Position numbers and translations under genes: made by a program. The notes beneath the pieces are model-generated. The model saw only the letters and a program-made list of their open reading frames with translations, did no database searches and was not told the DNA's origin. Below are positions 20,345-31,574 of a stretch of 64,000 nt of DNA, piece by piece (position 1 is the stretch's first letter; the number at the start of each line of letters is the position of its first letter). This DNA is from Lepidostoma basale (Eukaryota; Arthropoda; Insecta; Trichoptera; Lepidostomatidae), in the NCBI GenBank assembly GCA_022606425.2, contig JAHDVF020000739.1, positions 186,001 through 250,000 of the forward strand, given 5' to 3'.

Positions 20345-20690
20345 AGATATGATCGACAAACAAACCATTCCCCGCAAGGTAGGTAGAGACAATGGACCGC
20401 CATACTACTTCCTGACACACGTCTCTAGCTTCCTCCACATTCATACAACTAGTCATACACGCACGTCGATTCTTCCGATTAATTTGGTAATGCCATGTTT
20501 TTCTCGGTCTACCTCGACTTCGTACTCGATTCACATCATTAACGTTTACTTTCTTAACCATTCTTTCTCCATCCATGCGCTCCATATGTCCGAACCAACG
20601 CAGCGATCCTTTCATAATTTTGTTCATAATAACTTCTTCCGCTCTACACTCCTTTCTTATATCAGCATTTGAGATTCTGACGTATATCGT
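20345..20690 (-). mobile_element. LINE-A fragment, minus strand
   Basis: Reverse translation gives NKIMKGSLRWFGHMERMDGE, RSRGRPRKTWHYQIN and CMTSCMNVEEARDVCQ. The GTTA tail is lost. Confidence 0.82.
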
Positions 20691-20699
20691 TCTACCACA

Positions 20700-22230
20700 C
20701 TTACATTACTACACAAAATTCACGTTCAGAGTACTATGTAATAAAATAATACATGTATATTTCTTGCAAGTTTAGAAATGTGCAGTTTGTATGATAAACA
20801 AGAGTTAATAAGTTTATTAGTTGTACCAAAATATAATGATAAGAGCCTGTGAATAATATGCTTGGACAGCACGCATGCGTGTATGTAATGCAATAATAAA
20901 TATATCGACTGTTTCTAAGTAAAACGTTATCTCCTCATTCATGTTGTCCTCAGTATACTTCTATTTTGTTTATAAAAACTACACGAGATCAAGACATTAA
21001 ATTAAATTTAAGTATTTAATTACAAAATTCATTTTATTTTAATTCAAAACCTGAAATAATTTTTGCTTTTCACCATAAAATATATTTCTTTGTGCGTTAC
21101 AAATTTTAGGTAAAAGTGACTCGAAATATACATTATAAAAAGGAAAATCAAATATAATTACGAGTAGATCATAATATCGATTTTTTATTTATTAAAACAC
21201 TGTTATTACCATTTTCGAATTAATTTTATAACACGTGTTTCGAAGGTCTTATATCTTTATCATCGGGAGAACGATTTAACTCCAAATCTTATATCTACTC
21301 GAGTTGGTATTGTTCTCCCAATGGTGTAGGCATAAAACCGTCTAAATACGTATTTAAAAAAAACTCAGAAGTGGTCATAAAAGCGTTTTAAATCATAAAT
21401 CTTCATTATGAAATTCCGCAGTGTTAACGCCTTAAGTTTATCAAACATCTATACATTGATTTAAAGTGAATTCCTAAGTTATCTCAAATAAAATAAAAAA
21501 TATTCAAGTTGATAAAATATATTACATTTAGATGTTTCAAATATGAGACAAAAGCTAGTCGAAAAAGATAAAATATAACCATTAAATGGATTATTAACTA
21601 TAATGAAGGAAAAAAACTATGTAAATTTATGTATTTATAAAGAAGATTTTAACGATGGATAAATTCTTTTTGAATACAAAAATAAAATGTAATTTAAAAT
21701 TTAAAATCTATTTTAAAGCATCCCGAAGTGGGGTAAACACGATTTCAGTTAAAATTCAGGATCGAACCAAAGTCTCGTGGTTTAAAATACAGGTGTTTTG
21801 TCTGCTATAGCGGTCTACCTCAAGTTGGGCATTAATGTTTAATTGTTTATACATTGTTTTTTAATGATTGAATATTAGACAACAGCAAAAAAATACTTGC
21901 AAAAAAAAATAAACATACTATGTCAGAACACAATTGCAGATAATTCAGCATACAGGTGAATTGGGTTTTCGCGCTTGTCCGATTGTTGAATTTTTCACAA
22001 AACTAAACTTTTTAATAAAAAGTTTTAAAACATCACTAGAAGCAAAACGTTTTCACTGTCGATTTCAAGTGTTGATGTTAGTTTGCAAATAAATAAAATC
22101 CACCACAAACGGAAATGCGTATTAGAATAGTGAGATAAAATAATCTAAAATAGCAATAACTTACATTATTACAGAGAAATGTGTATAGAACACTTACACA
22201 AACAGTTCACAAGCGAAATGATAAACTGAA
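20700..22230. other. Long AT-rich intron or intergenic stretch
   Basis: No exon is supported. Two words resembling a weak foldback (ATTACCATTTTCGAA...ACACGTGTTTCGAAGG near 21205-21250) occur, without a second copy. Confidence 0.45.
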
Positions 22231-22318
22231 TCAAGACGTTACTGTATAGAGATATAATGATGCGCTCGCTACTGTCCCCGGTGTGGGGAGACGGACTACA
22301 CGATGGGAAATAAATAAC

Positions 22319-22438
22319 CTGCGGTGGGCCCAGGGTCGGGGGGCCTTATCGCTTCGGCGCCCCCCGCGCCCCCGGCGCCCTGCGCCGACCCGCCGCCCCT
22401 CGCCACGGCCACGGCGCACTCCCTCATGCTGTTACGCA
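22319..22438 (-). CDS. GC-rich candidate 5' exon of the SLC25A29-like gene
   Basis: A 120-bp island of about 75% GC has TATTTCAG before it and GTTATT after it on the minus strand. In one frame it is open throughout: RNSMRECAVAVARGGG, then SAQGAGGAGGAEAIRPPDPG and PTA, with an ATG at 22425-22427. Its last base completes GGA with the exon at 18124, and the frame then runs to MALDFF. If translated it would add 80 residues before the carrier. I recognise no domain. Alternatives are a 5'UTR exon with an in-frame ORF, or part of another transcript. The plus-strand frame over this island is a shadow. Confidence 0.5.
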
Positions 22439-22494
22439 CTGAAATAAAAAGAAAACAATTTGTAAATCAATTTTTTAATACGATAATTTTAACA

Positions 22495-23440
22495 TTGATT
22501 ATAAAATCAAATCAAATCAGTTTATTTCATCAACAGACATTACAAAAATTATTTTTAAGGCATCTATTGAGAACAGGTAAAATAATATATTATTCAATTC
22601 AATTCAATTCAATTTATTCAAAAAATTATAAACATTACAGAATAACAAATCCAAATCGTTTATAATCACAATATACAAAAATAAAATTAACAATTTAAAA
22701 AATATATATTTACAAATAATATAACAAGAAAACAAATGAGAGCAAGTCAGAAAAAAATAAAAACAGAAGACAATTAAAAACATATACGAGTATATTCGAG
22801 AACAATAAGTAGAGAAGCAAATAGCAATTTAATACATACGAGATAGATGCTTTCTGAGGGTAGCCTCACTATCGTGAAAAATGTCCACATCCGAAGAGAT
22901 GCGGTTTAATAGTATTATTGCCCTGCCCACGGGCATTACCTTAGGTAGATTGGTTCTACACAGTGGCAGGTGAAATGTATAGTATACTACCAGAAACGCA
23001 TGAGAGATGGTTCAACATCAGGAAGACAGGATACTCTCCAGAATTAAGAGTATTTAACTTCTGAACGTACTGTCACTAACATGAAAGACGTCGATCTCCG
23101 AGGAGACCGCGTTCAGCAGACTAATTGCTCTTCCCACCGGTGTCACCAGAGGCAGATTGGTTCTGGCGGCCGGTAGGTAAAACAATCTGTGCTGTCGCTG
23201 TCGGGGACAAAAGGCCGAACACCCTCCAGTACGGCCGAGTTCTCGAAGTATCCCCTAATTAATCTAAAGAAATGGGTAATTAGATGTCCATCTCTTCGAA
23301 GCTGTAGAGAATTGGTTCCGAGCATTCCCAAAAGAAATGCCGTGGGATAGATCCACGGATAGCTACCATACTCCCTCATGTAGAGATACCTCATAAATTT
23401 TTTCTGAACCCTCTCCAGCATAACGGAATATCTCGGAATA
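22495..23440 (-). mobile_element. LINE-C (Jockey/CR1-like) fragments, minus strand
   Basis: Left end has ATCAAATCAAATCAGTTTAT, the complement of the LINE-C tail. A second end, (AATTC)n followed by AATTTATTCAAAAA, lies at 22598-22625, so two related copies overlap. Reverse translation of 23143-23421 gives MLERVQKKFMRYLYMREYGS, YPTAFLLGMLGTNSLQLRRD and FRPF-type sequence, as in Jockey/CR1 reverse transcriptases after the catalytic domain. Confidence 0.78.
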
Positions 23441-23529
23441 TCTATTATTCAACTTTTGAGTTTATTTCTTCTATATTCGCCTTCACTTTGTGTTGTGGAT
23501 TCATATTTGAATAAATATAATCACACTTA

Positions 23530-23906
23530 GTATGAGGACGCTGAGGATGATAGCAGGAAGGACTATTCGAAATAGGGTGAGGAACACGGCCATCCGCGAG
23601 ATCTGCAAGGTGGAGGATGTCGTGAGATGGGACAGACAACGCAGAAGATACTGGAATGCGCACGTGCAGAGGATGGATCCCACCAGAATCCCACACGCTG
23701 TGGCGCATCAGATTCCTGCCGGCTGCCGTCCCCCCGAAGACCGCCGAAAAGATGGAGAGATAGTTGGGAGTCGAGGTTGGGAGTGAACCCAAAAGTATGG
23801 AAATGAATCTTTGAGCTACCAAAATCAATCAATCAATCAAGAGAGGCCAGCCTGATTTCAGGAACAGACCAAAGGTCTATAAGGAGAAGAAGAAGAAGAA
23901 GAAGAC
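23530..23906 (+). mobile_element. LINE-B 3' fragment
   Basis: Reads MRTLRMIAGRTIRNRVRNTA, REICKVEDVVRWDRQRRRYW, NAHVQRMDPTRIPHAVAHQI and PPEDRRKDGE. A short (ATCA)n stretch at 23823-23840 interrupts it before RPA-like text and the (GAA)n tail at 23885-23905. Confidence 0.85.
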
Positions 23907-23912
23907 ACTTAG

Positions 23913-24242
23913 TATTACAACACTTTATTACACTTAACACAGACATATTTCGTCTATAACACTACCCTTTTTCAATATGTTTTTTGGGATCTTGAGAAAA
24001 TTCGCGTAACTCTTCTTTCAAGGCCGACGTTTCGGAGATCGTTGCAGTATCCATCTTCAGAGTGGTTATGATAACCACCTTGAAGATGGAGACTGCAACG
24101 ATCTCGAAAACTTCGGTTCAGAATGACGAGTTACACGAGTTTCCCCAATATCCCAAAAAACATATTGCTGCGAACCGTAAATATCTACGCAATTTACCTT
24201 TATCGAAACATGTCTGTGTTAAGTGAAATAAAGTGTTGTAAT
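23913..24242. repeat. 330-bp foldback MITE with ~40-bp terminal inverted repeats
   Basis: The left end ATTACAACACTTTATTACAC runs on to AACACAGACATATTTCG and is matched inverted at 24204-24242 with two or three changes. A second inner hairpin (GAGATCGTTGCAGT...ATCTTCA and its complement around 24035-24110) sits at the centre. It starts a few bases after a LINE-B tail. No frame. Confidence 0.82.
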
Positions 24243-24394
24243 GCTTTTGAATTTATTTTATAAACACCTGGAGCTCACATTCGTACAGCAGTACGTTTTT
24301 AACGCTACTGCTGAATATTTGGAGCTTGAGCTTTCTTGAAATGATACTGGAACGCCATACAGAGCGAGCATTACGAAAGCTCCCCTTCCTCCGT

Positions 24395-24527
24395 ATTTCT
24401 ATAGTTTTTCTAGTAGTTTTATTATAATCTATTGAAATGTCACATTTGATAATGTCTAAAGAAGACGAAACATGTCACTCTCATAAAATATAATAAAACT
24501 TCTAGAAAACACACGTATTTCATTAAT
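24395..24527. repeat. Foldback MITE-1 copy
   Basis: TAGTTTTATTATAATCTATTG at left, GACGAAACATGTCACTCTCA and ATAATAAAACTTCTAGAAAA at right. Confidence 0.7.
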
Positions 24528-24529
24528 TT

Positions 24530-25080
24530 TAAACATGAGTGTGTTTAACTGAAAAATTTCGAAAAAATAAAATTAATAATACCAATATAATTTTTTTACA
24601 AAACAAACGTAACAGAAAAAATATTTTTATTGTAGTTATAACGCGAAAAATAAAGACGACATTTTTAACAAAAATAAATATTAAAAACTTTACAAAAAAA
24701 AAAACGTCATTGATGACGTCTGTGATTATGAACTAACTTGCTTACGGCGTTTCTATGATATTATTTTGTTTGCATAGTTCAACAAAATCAACCCAAAAAG
24801 TATTCTACGCGTATTATTAATAATAGTATCACAATAAGTTTTTGATAACCTATATTTCAAATTTCAAATCCTCATTGAAAAATAGTTCCCAAGGGTAAAA
24901 AAAAAACTAACAGTAAGCTCATCACATCATAAATATTTTAAAAACATATTTTTGTTAAAGGTTAACATTTTTCCTAACTAATTTGCCAATTGGTTCAAGC
25001 GACAATTGATCTATGTTAGATTTAGGGGATGCGAGATTTATTCGAAGGGCGATTCGTTCCCTTTGTCATAAAAATGAACT
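24530..25080. other. AT-rich, no gene seen
   Basis: Low-complexity AT-rich sequence. Confidence 0.45.
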
Positions 25081-25084
25081 TTAC

Positions 25085-25165
25085 TCTCTCTTTAAAATAT
25101 CCGCTAAAACAATGTTGGCAGTACATAATGGAGTGCTAGTGTACCCTTATGCATGGAAATGGAGC
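25085..25165 (+). mobile_element. LINE-A scrap
   Basis: AATGTTGGCAGTACATAATG and GAGTGCTAGTGTACCC match the MAVHNGVLVP segment of LINE-A; cut off by the LINE-C copy that follows. Confidence 0.6.
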
Positions 25166-25169
25166 TTTG

Positions 25170-26155
25170 AGCTGCCAAAATCAATCAATCAATCAATCAA
25201 ATCAGTTTATTAACTCAAAAGATACAATTTACATTACAAACAGGAAAATGTTTAAGGCATCTATTGAGTACAGATTAAATATTATAAAAATGCAACATAG
25301 TACCAGGAACGCATTAGAGATGATTGGACATTAGGAAGACAAGATATTTTCTAAAGTCAAGAGTATTTGTCTCCTGAACGTACCTTCACTAATATGAAAG
25401 ACGTCGATCTCCGAGGAGACCGCGTTCAGCAGACTAATTGCTCTTCCCACCGGTGTCACCAGAGGCAGATTGGTTCTGGTGGCCGGTAGGTAAAACAATC
25501 TGTGCTGTCGCTGTCGGAGAAATCTATCAGGGGCAAAAAGCCCTTTAGCACGGCCGAGTTCTCTAAATATCCCCTGATTAATTTAAAGAAATGGGTAATG
25601 AGATGCCCATCTCTTCGAAGCTGTAAAGAATTGGATCCAAGCGTTCCTAAAAGAAATGCCGTGGGATAGAGCCACGGATAACTACCATACTCCCTCATGT
25701 AGAGATACCTCAGATTTTTTTTCTAAACCCTCTCCAACATAATGGAATATCTCGCCTCGTGAGGATTCCATATCACAGAACCACTTTCGAGTATGCTCCG
25801 AACCAATACATTTTATAGGATTCTGAGCACATTGGGATCTCTGAAAACTCTTCCGGTCCGAATGATGAAGCCCAACATCCTCAGTGGAATGTCACAAATC
25901 CTCTCGATATGTGCACGAAATATCAGTCTACTCTCATAGATGATTCCGAGATCCTTCATCGTAGATACGTGTTAATTGCTGGTTGTTCATTGTGTATCTA
26001 TAATACACAGTTCTCAATGCTCTAGTAAAAGATAGCATAGCGCACTTAGAGACATTGAAGTGTATTTTATTACTGTGACTCCAGTTAACAATATTATCAA
26101 TGTTCGACTGGAGGCGAAGACAGTCGTCAGGATTATTAATTTCTAGGAATAATTT
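25170..26155 (-). mobile_element. LINE-C (Jockey/CR1-like), longest copy
   Basis: The left end is (ATCA)n plus ATCAGTTTATTAACTCAAAA. Reverse translation gives REYGSYPWLYPTAFLLGTLG and RRDGHLITHFF, and beyond it IHFNVSKCAMLSFTRA and NIDNIVNWSHSN (25934-26158). These last lie just after the catalytic YxDD region in Jockey-like reverse transcriptases. Frames are broken in several places. Confidence 0.82.
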
Positions 26156-26157
26156 CA

Positions 26158-26725
26158 AAATAAGGATGAAAGTACGATAAATGCCGTATAAATTAGATCA
26201 CTGAGAATAATGTACGGGAAAACGATATATAAGACGAAATAAGAAAGAAATCTAAGGCAGATGTTTGTATCATAACCCAAAATAAAAAAGGATATCAGAA
26301 ATGGTTTGGAAATATGGAACAAAAGAACGAGTGAAGAATGGTTTAAATGTTTTCTACAAGTAGTGTGAGTGGAAATAGAAACCGAGGAAGACCAAGGAAA
26401 GCATGGCACGACCAAATTAATTAAATAATAAATAAAACGATTTTACTGAAAACTCTCGGGCCAAGCGAAAGACTAGTCTGTCGATGCCAGCGAGCCTGGC
26501 GAAACCGGTCGCTGTCGAAATAAAGACAAAAGTGGAAGTAGTTAAAAAATATCGTTTTATTTAATTATTATTTAGATAATAAATGGCGGCCACATTCGAA
26601 GTTGAGAAAAACGACGAGCGCGCATGTAACGATGTATGAATGTAGAGGAAACTAGAGAGCATTTTGGCGGTTAATCCTCTCTGCATAACACTCCGTGGAA
26701 ACGGCGTGATGTTTAGTTAGTTGTT
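26158..26725 (+). mobile_element. LINE-A-like fragment interrupted by a MITE
   Basis: The first part (KDESTINAV-, WFGNMEQ-, RGRPRKAWHDQIN-like code) runs to about 26435. It resumes at 26574 with GGHIRS-like and MNVEET-like code and ends GAAACGGCGTGATGTTTAG. The MITE-2 piece between is flanked by ATAATAAAT on both sides. Confidence 0.78.
26435..26573. repeat. MITE-2 copy nested in a LINE-A-like element
   Basis: GACTAGTCTGTCGATGCCAG, CCTGGCGAAACCGGTCGCTG and GACAAAAGTGGAAGTAG match the right half of the full copy at 17407; the left arm is largely gone. Confidence 0.78.
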
Positions 26726-27034
26726 CAGAATGCTAATATTAATTAAGAAATAGCAAATGTATATTATTGATAAGAGGGGTAATCAGTAGACAGGAACCCC
26801 GAATGATTTATCTCACGCACTATTTAAGAATGATAATCACATTATATATAATATATAATAATAGTATGTACCACATGTAAACATATTCAGCGAATAACCC
26901 ATATAATTTGCTTACTCCGTCCTACATTATCTGGTGCGTAGGTAACGGAATCATTTAAATTTGCTTCTTGGAATTTTGCGTAGTTATTTGGGAATTAATT
27001 TTAAAATAACAAAATATTATTATTTCTTGCGATG

Positions 27035-27376
27035 TTCTTGTGCGAACCAAGGGAATACTAAGAACATCGGAGATGAAGGTTCTAAGATCAATTTCTGGAA
27101 AAACTCTCCGAGATCGTGTCCGCAACGTAGACATAAGAAAAACTTGAGAAATACAGGATATCGTTCAGTGGAGTAGATCCAGAAGAAGATACTGGAGGGA
27201 CCATGTAGCCCGAATGGATGGTGACAGACTTGCATATACAGCCGCTTATGAAATCCCCTCCGGACGCCGCCCACCTGGAAGACCACCTAAGATATGGAAG
27301 TACAGCTGGACCTCATCATCCGACGGACTTGATGTCTGTGTCACAGATCGTCAGATCTATTTAAAAAAGAAGAAGA
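27035..27376 (+). mobile_element. LINE-B 3' fragment
   Basis: Reads TKGILRTSEMKVLRSISGKT, LRDRVRNVDI and then HVARMDGDRLAYTAAYEIPS with GRRPPGRPPKIWK, ending GTCACAGATCGTCAGATCTA and AAGAAGAAG. Confidence 0.85.
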
Positions 27377-27379
27377 TTA

Positions 27380-28105
27380 TTTTTTGATAGCCGGGCTCTG
27401 AATTGCGTGAATAACTATTATTTGTCTTCGTTTTAGCCAATTTTACTCCACTGCTGGATTTTCGTCTCTTTTAAACTCTTTCAACATTTTCTATCTTGGG
27501 CTACATGTTGCCACCTACGACCCGCAAGTTGGATAACACCTCATCCTTCAATCATGTTAGAGGCGGTAGAACTGAAACCTCACCAACACGTATGGCAAGC
27601 GTGGTGTTTTAATGCCATAATACTTCTAATCTTAATTATTAATAATAATAAAAACATTTTCGTAATTAAAATTAAAACATTTTAATCATTATTGAGAACA
27701 ATGGCCTTGCATTTCCTTGAAAACTTTTTGTGAAATCAGGTTTGTATCGTATGTTGCTGTTATTAATTTTAGTCACGATTCCATGTCCTTCATCAATAAA
27801 TTGTAAAAATATACTAAACAATAACAATAATTTTATGCACTCATTTTACCATAGTTAAAAAATATGCAACATTATTTATTAAATTGTATACCTATTCGTC
27901 ATATTTCATATGTTCTCATAAATAAATAAAAATATGCATTTTTTTATAATCGTGGTTTCGAAATGTTTACATAAATTGTTGTCAATTTATCATAAATATT
28001 TTATATTATGTATATTTCTTCCCTTGACTTGATATTTTTTTTCAACTGTCCAATGTATTTTATTCATTTAACTTCGTGCTACTGCGTACTACTGTTCGGA
28101 TGTTA
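27380..28105. other. AT-rich; weak dispersed-repeat match near 27490-27610
   Basis: CACGTATGGCAAGCGTGGTG near 27590 resembles the repeat on the minus strand at 37062-37250. Otherwise nothing is recognised. Confidence 0.4.
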
Positions 28106-28109
28106 GATT

Positions 28110-28505
28110 TGGAAATCTACCGTGGACGTTATTGGAAAACTCCAGGTGTTATGTGTAAAAAAATTCAAGATCTATTGGCTCCAGTGTCAAATGCCGTTCT
28201 CTGGACCATAGCAGGCGAAAAGCCAATCAGATAACAAGTGACTAGAGGCATATGGCTGTGGATCAGTAACACCCTGAGACGGAAACCAGCCTACATCGCT
28301 CAGGGCGCACTAGACTTGTCCCCCATGGGGGGAAAGAGGAAGGGAGGCAGACCTATGGCCACCTGGAGAAGAGCCCTGCAAGACTAGGTTAAAGCAGCAG
28401 GCCTGGGATGATGTTAAGCATCAGGCATGCGATAGAGTCGGGTGGAGAAGGTTCCCTGAGGTCCTATGCACCGCGGTCGTGTGACTGGACAAGAATAAGA
28501 AGATT
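28110..28505 (+). mobile_element. LINE-D fragment (WIGxTLR type)
   Basis: Frame-broken code gives TLRRKPAYIAQGALDLSPMG, GKRKGGRPMATWRRALQD and then AAGLGWDDVK, a reverse-transcriptase C-terminal layout. The end CGATAGAGTCGGGTGGAGAA plus AATAAGAAGA is shared with 2357 and 38125. Confidence 0.75.
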
Positions 28506-28720
28506 TTATATTAAAGTCCGTAAGGTGGCATATTTTGGTAATGTGATTAGGGGAGGAAGATATGAATTGCTGCACCTGATCATGGAGGGAAAGAGGCGAA
28601 TCTCCTGGCTCCATATAGGGGACTGGACTGGCTTGAGGAGCATTAAAGAGTGATAGTCTCGGGAGATAGTCAACGTCGGGGAGACCTCACATGACACCGG
28701 AAGAAGAATAAGATATGTTT
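28506..28720 (+). mobile_element. LINE-E 3' fragment
   Basis: Reads YFGNVIRGGRYELLHLIMEG, KRRISWLHIGDWTGLRSIKE and then VNVGETSHDTG, ending AGAAGAATAAG. The same family appears on the minus strand at 40476. Confidence 0.75.
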
Positions 28721-29208
28721 TATCTTTCCTGACAGACATATAAAAAAATAATTGATTTGATCAAATGAAAAGTAACTTTGGTTCTGCTTCAAACCAGAAC
28801 CTTTCAAATTACAAAATTGTCATACATTTTAAAATCTAGTTTAAACGACAGAAATTATTTTATTAACCGGATATAACCAAAGCACATTGATAACGATAAT
28901 ATAATCTGGAGAAAGTGGGTATCATGCGAACCTACCATATTGAAATTGTCATTATTAGCAAGGGTCTCAATCATTTAAATTAATGTTTAGTGTAATTTTC
29001 AACAAACAAACTAACCGTGCAATATATAATATTTTAATTTCAACAAGATAGCATTAAATTATTTTGTCGATAAACAGCGGTTTAAAGTGTATTCGATAAA
29101 AAATATATCCATTTCCGAATTTTAGAAACGGTAGCAGTCAAATTATAAAGCTTTTAAGTATTACAAGAAGAAAATAACTCATTTTTAGATTTGTGTAAAG
29201 TACCAATA
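28721..29208. other. AT-rich, no gene seen
   Basis: No recurring repeat or exon recognised. Confidence 0.4.
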
Positions 29209-29212
29209 ATAC

Positions 29213-29697
29213 AAGGTGTTTTTTTAAAGGTTTGGTTTTTAAACGAGCAACATTGTTTCTACAGACTGTCAATTTGACAGTTAACAGTTGATTTGTCGTC
29301 AATACCTTTTGCCATTTTACAATAAATAGACTAACGTCAGAACAGCGCTTGCAAATTGTGAAAAATTATTTTGAAAATCATGGTACGTCCATTTTACGGT
29401 CGACATAATCGTCCATCCGAGCAAGTTATTCGGAAGACCATGGATCGTTTTCACACCACGTACACTCTAATGGATAATACGCATCCACAAAGATAACAAT
29501 TGTCGAAAATTGGATTCCACGATTGCGCTTCATTCGAGCTAGCCGTGACGCTAATATGTACGAAATCATATTTAAACAATAATGGCATAAAATTATCTAT
29601 TAAACAAAGCCAATATCATAGACATTAACATTATTTTAATGTGTTTTTTTTTCATGTTGAATATGTATTATATATATGAAAAGAAAAAAAACACCCA
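29213..29697 (+). mobile_element. Mariner-like element, N-terminal transposase remnant
   Basis: Ends are CAAGGTGTTTTTTTA and its near complement AAAAAAAACACC at 29686-29695. Inside, code reads LTSEQRLQIVKNYFENHG then VHPSEQVIRKTMDRFHTTYT, the N-terminal helix-turn-helix part of a mariner-type transposase. The catalytic part is missing and frames are shifted. Confidence 0.72.
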
Positions 29698-29879
29698 ATA
29701 TTAGTCAAATAACATTGTTAAAAATATTTATGATTATTAATTGTTTTGAAAGAGTTCCGAAATTTTTTACCATTTTTTGACAGTTGACAGCTGTCTAATC
29801 ATATCGGCCCTACATTTAATTCTACATTACAGTCTTATTAGTATCAAGAATGTAGGAAGCATGCAAAAATAGTGACCTT

Positions 29880-30617
29880 GTAATGAATGTGTCCAAGTAG
29901 TGATGGTATTTAAAAAAAGAAGAATGTATGACAATTTGTGACATAAGCGCGAACGGTTACAAACTAGAGCAAGTTACCAAATTTATCTATCTGGGAAGCA
30001 TGTTTACATGAGATGGAAAAATGGAGAAGGACATCGAAAGAGTGGTCGGTGCTGGGAACAATATTAATGGCGCTCTCAAAGTCATCACTGTAAATAGAAA
30101 TATTTCAACAAAAGCAAAGATGGCAGTACATAATGGAGTTCTATTGCCAACCCTTATGTATGGAAGTGAAGCTTGTACCTGGCAAAAAAATGATGAAAGT
30201 AGAATAAATGCTGTAGAAATAAGCGCGAAAACGATATATTATAGAATACCGAACGACGAAATAAGGAAGAAATGTAAGGCAGATGATTGCATCATAAGTA
30301 AAATTAAAAAAGGGTCCATGAGATGGTTTGGACATATGGAACGAATGGACGAGAAAAGAATGGTTAAAATACTGTATACAAGCAGTGTGAGTGGGATGGG
30401 AAGTCGTAGAAGACCAAGGAAAGCATGGTATGACCAAATTAATCAAATACTGAAAGGCGGGCACATTCGAAGTCGGAAGAATCGACGATCATGCATGTTA
30501 CGATGTATGAATGTGGAGGAATCTAGAGAGGTATGTCTGGGCAGAACGGTGTGGCTGTCCATCCTCTCTGCCTACCCCTCCGGAGAGACGGCGAGATGGT
30601 TAGTTAGTTAGTTAGTT
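29880..30617 (+). mobile_element. LINE-A-like copy with long frame and GTTA tail
   Basis: A 196-codon frame (30021-30611) reads ERVVGAGNNINGALKVITVN, AVHNGVLLPTLMYGSEACTW, MRWFGHMERMDEKR and RRPRKAWYDQINQILKGGH. Upstream YKLEQVTKFIYLGSMF fits the same family. It belongs to a subgroup with the 61515 and 26158 copies (SSVSG, GGHIRS). It ends GAGATGG plus TTAG repeats. Confidence 0.88.
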
Positions 30618-30639
30618 TTATACCCCCTAAAAAGTGATA

Positions 30640-30974
30640 AAAAAGTGATAGCAAACAAGATAATGAAAGGATCATTAAGATGGTTTGGACATATGGAAAG
30701 AATGAATGAAGAAAGAATGGTAAAAAAATATATGTTAATGATGTAAATGGAACCAGAAATAGAGGAAGACCAAGGAAAACGTGGCACGATTAAATAAATC
30801 AAATATTGAATGTCGGCCATGTGAGGAGTCAGAGAAATCGACGCGCGTGCATGACACGATGTATGAATGTTGAGGAAGCGAGAGAAATATGTCAGGAAAG
30901 AAAAGGGTGGCAGTCCATTCTTTCTGACTACTCCTTCGGGGAGACGGCGTGATGGTTAGTTAGTTAGTTAGTTT
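30640..30974 (+). mobile_element. Second LINE-A 3' end directly after the first
   Basis: Reads KIMKGSLRWFGHMERMNEER and RGRPRKTWHD, ending GACGGCGTGATGG plus TTAG repeats (30952-30974). It starts 25 bp after the previous tail in the same orientation and belongs to the VNDVNGTRN subgroup. Confidence 0.85.
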
Positions 30975-30979
30975 AAAAA

Positions 30980-31540
30980 GTGATTGCGATGCGACTAAAC
31001 CATTGAATTTGCAACCATTAACTGTCTTGAAATAAATCGTTCTACATACAATATTGCTGTGTTAATGATTAACGACTTTATTTGAATCTAAGACATCTAT
31101 TGACGTCTGTGCTACTAGCCTTTGAAGTGGGACATCTTGACGTGAGTTATATGAAAAAAAAAATTGATAAAAATGGAAAAGTAACAAATAAAACAATTAG
31201 CATTATCTGAGTTTGATAGCGGAATTGTAAAATAATAGTGGCAGTACGCCTGGGGAAAGCATATAGCAAATCTTATTACGAATGTTATGATAAAACGAAT
31301 TTCTTCCATTTCTAACATCTACATCGTGTATATTTAATATTGAAAGATTTGTCAGTATAAACGGTAAAAAGTATGGTCCCCAATCATAATATAAATAGAC
31401 AAAAATTCGAATGTCGTCAAGAAAGAAAATATTTTGAACACAAGAGAGCGAGAGAGGAATATTTCGATTCTATTCTAAAGTAATTCGAAAAGCAAACAAT
31501 GCGCATTTCCGAAAACGTTTCTGCATTATTTTGAATTTCG
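30980..31540. other. AT-rich, no gene seen
   Basis: No supported feature. Confidence 0.4.
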
Positions 31541-31574
31541 TTCTGATAATTGTTGTATCAGATGAGAGTAGTGA

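Noticed and set aside
22324..22665. Plus-strand 113-codon frame
   Set aside because: Shadow of the candidate minus exon running into AT-rich sequence; splice signals fit only the minus strand.
27714..28080. Possible small exon or ncRNA in the AT-rich gap
   Set aside because: No splice pair, no GC rise and no conserved-looking frame.
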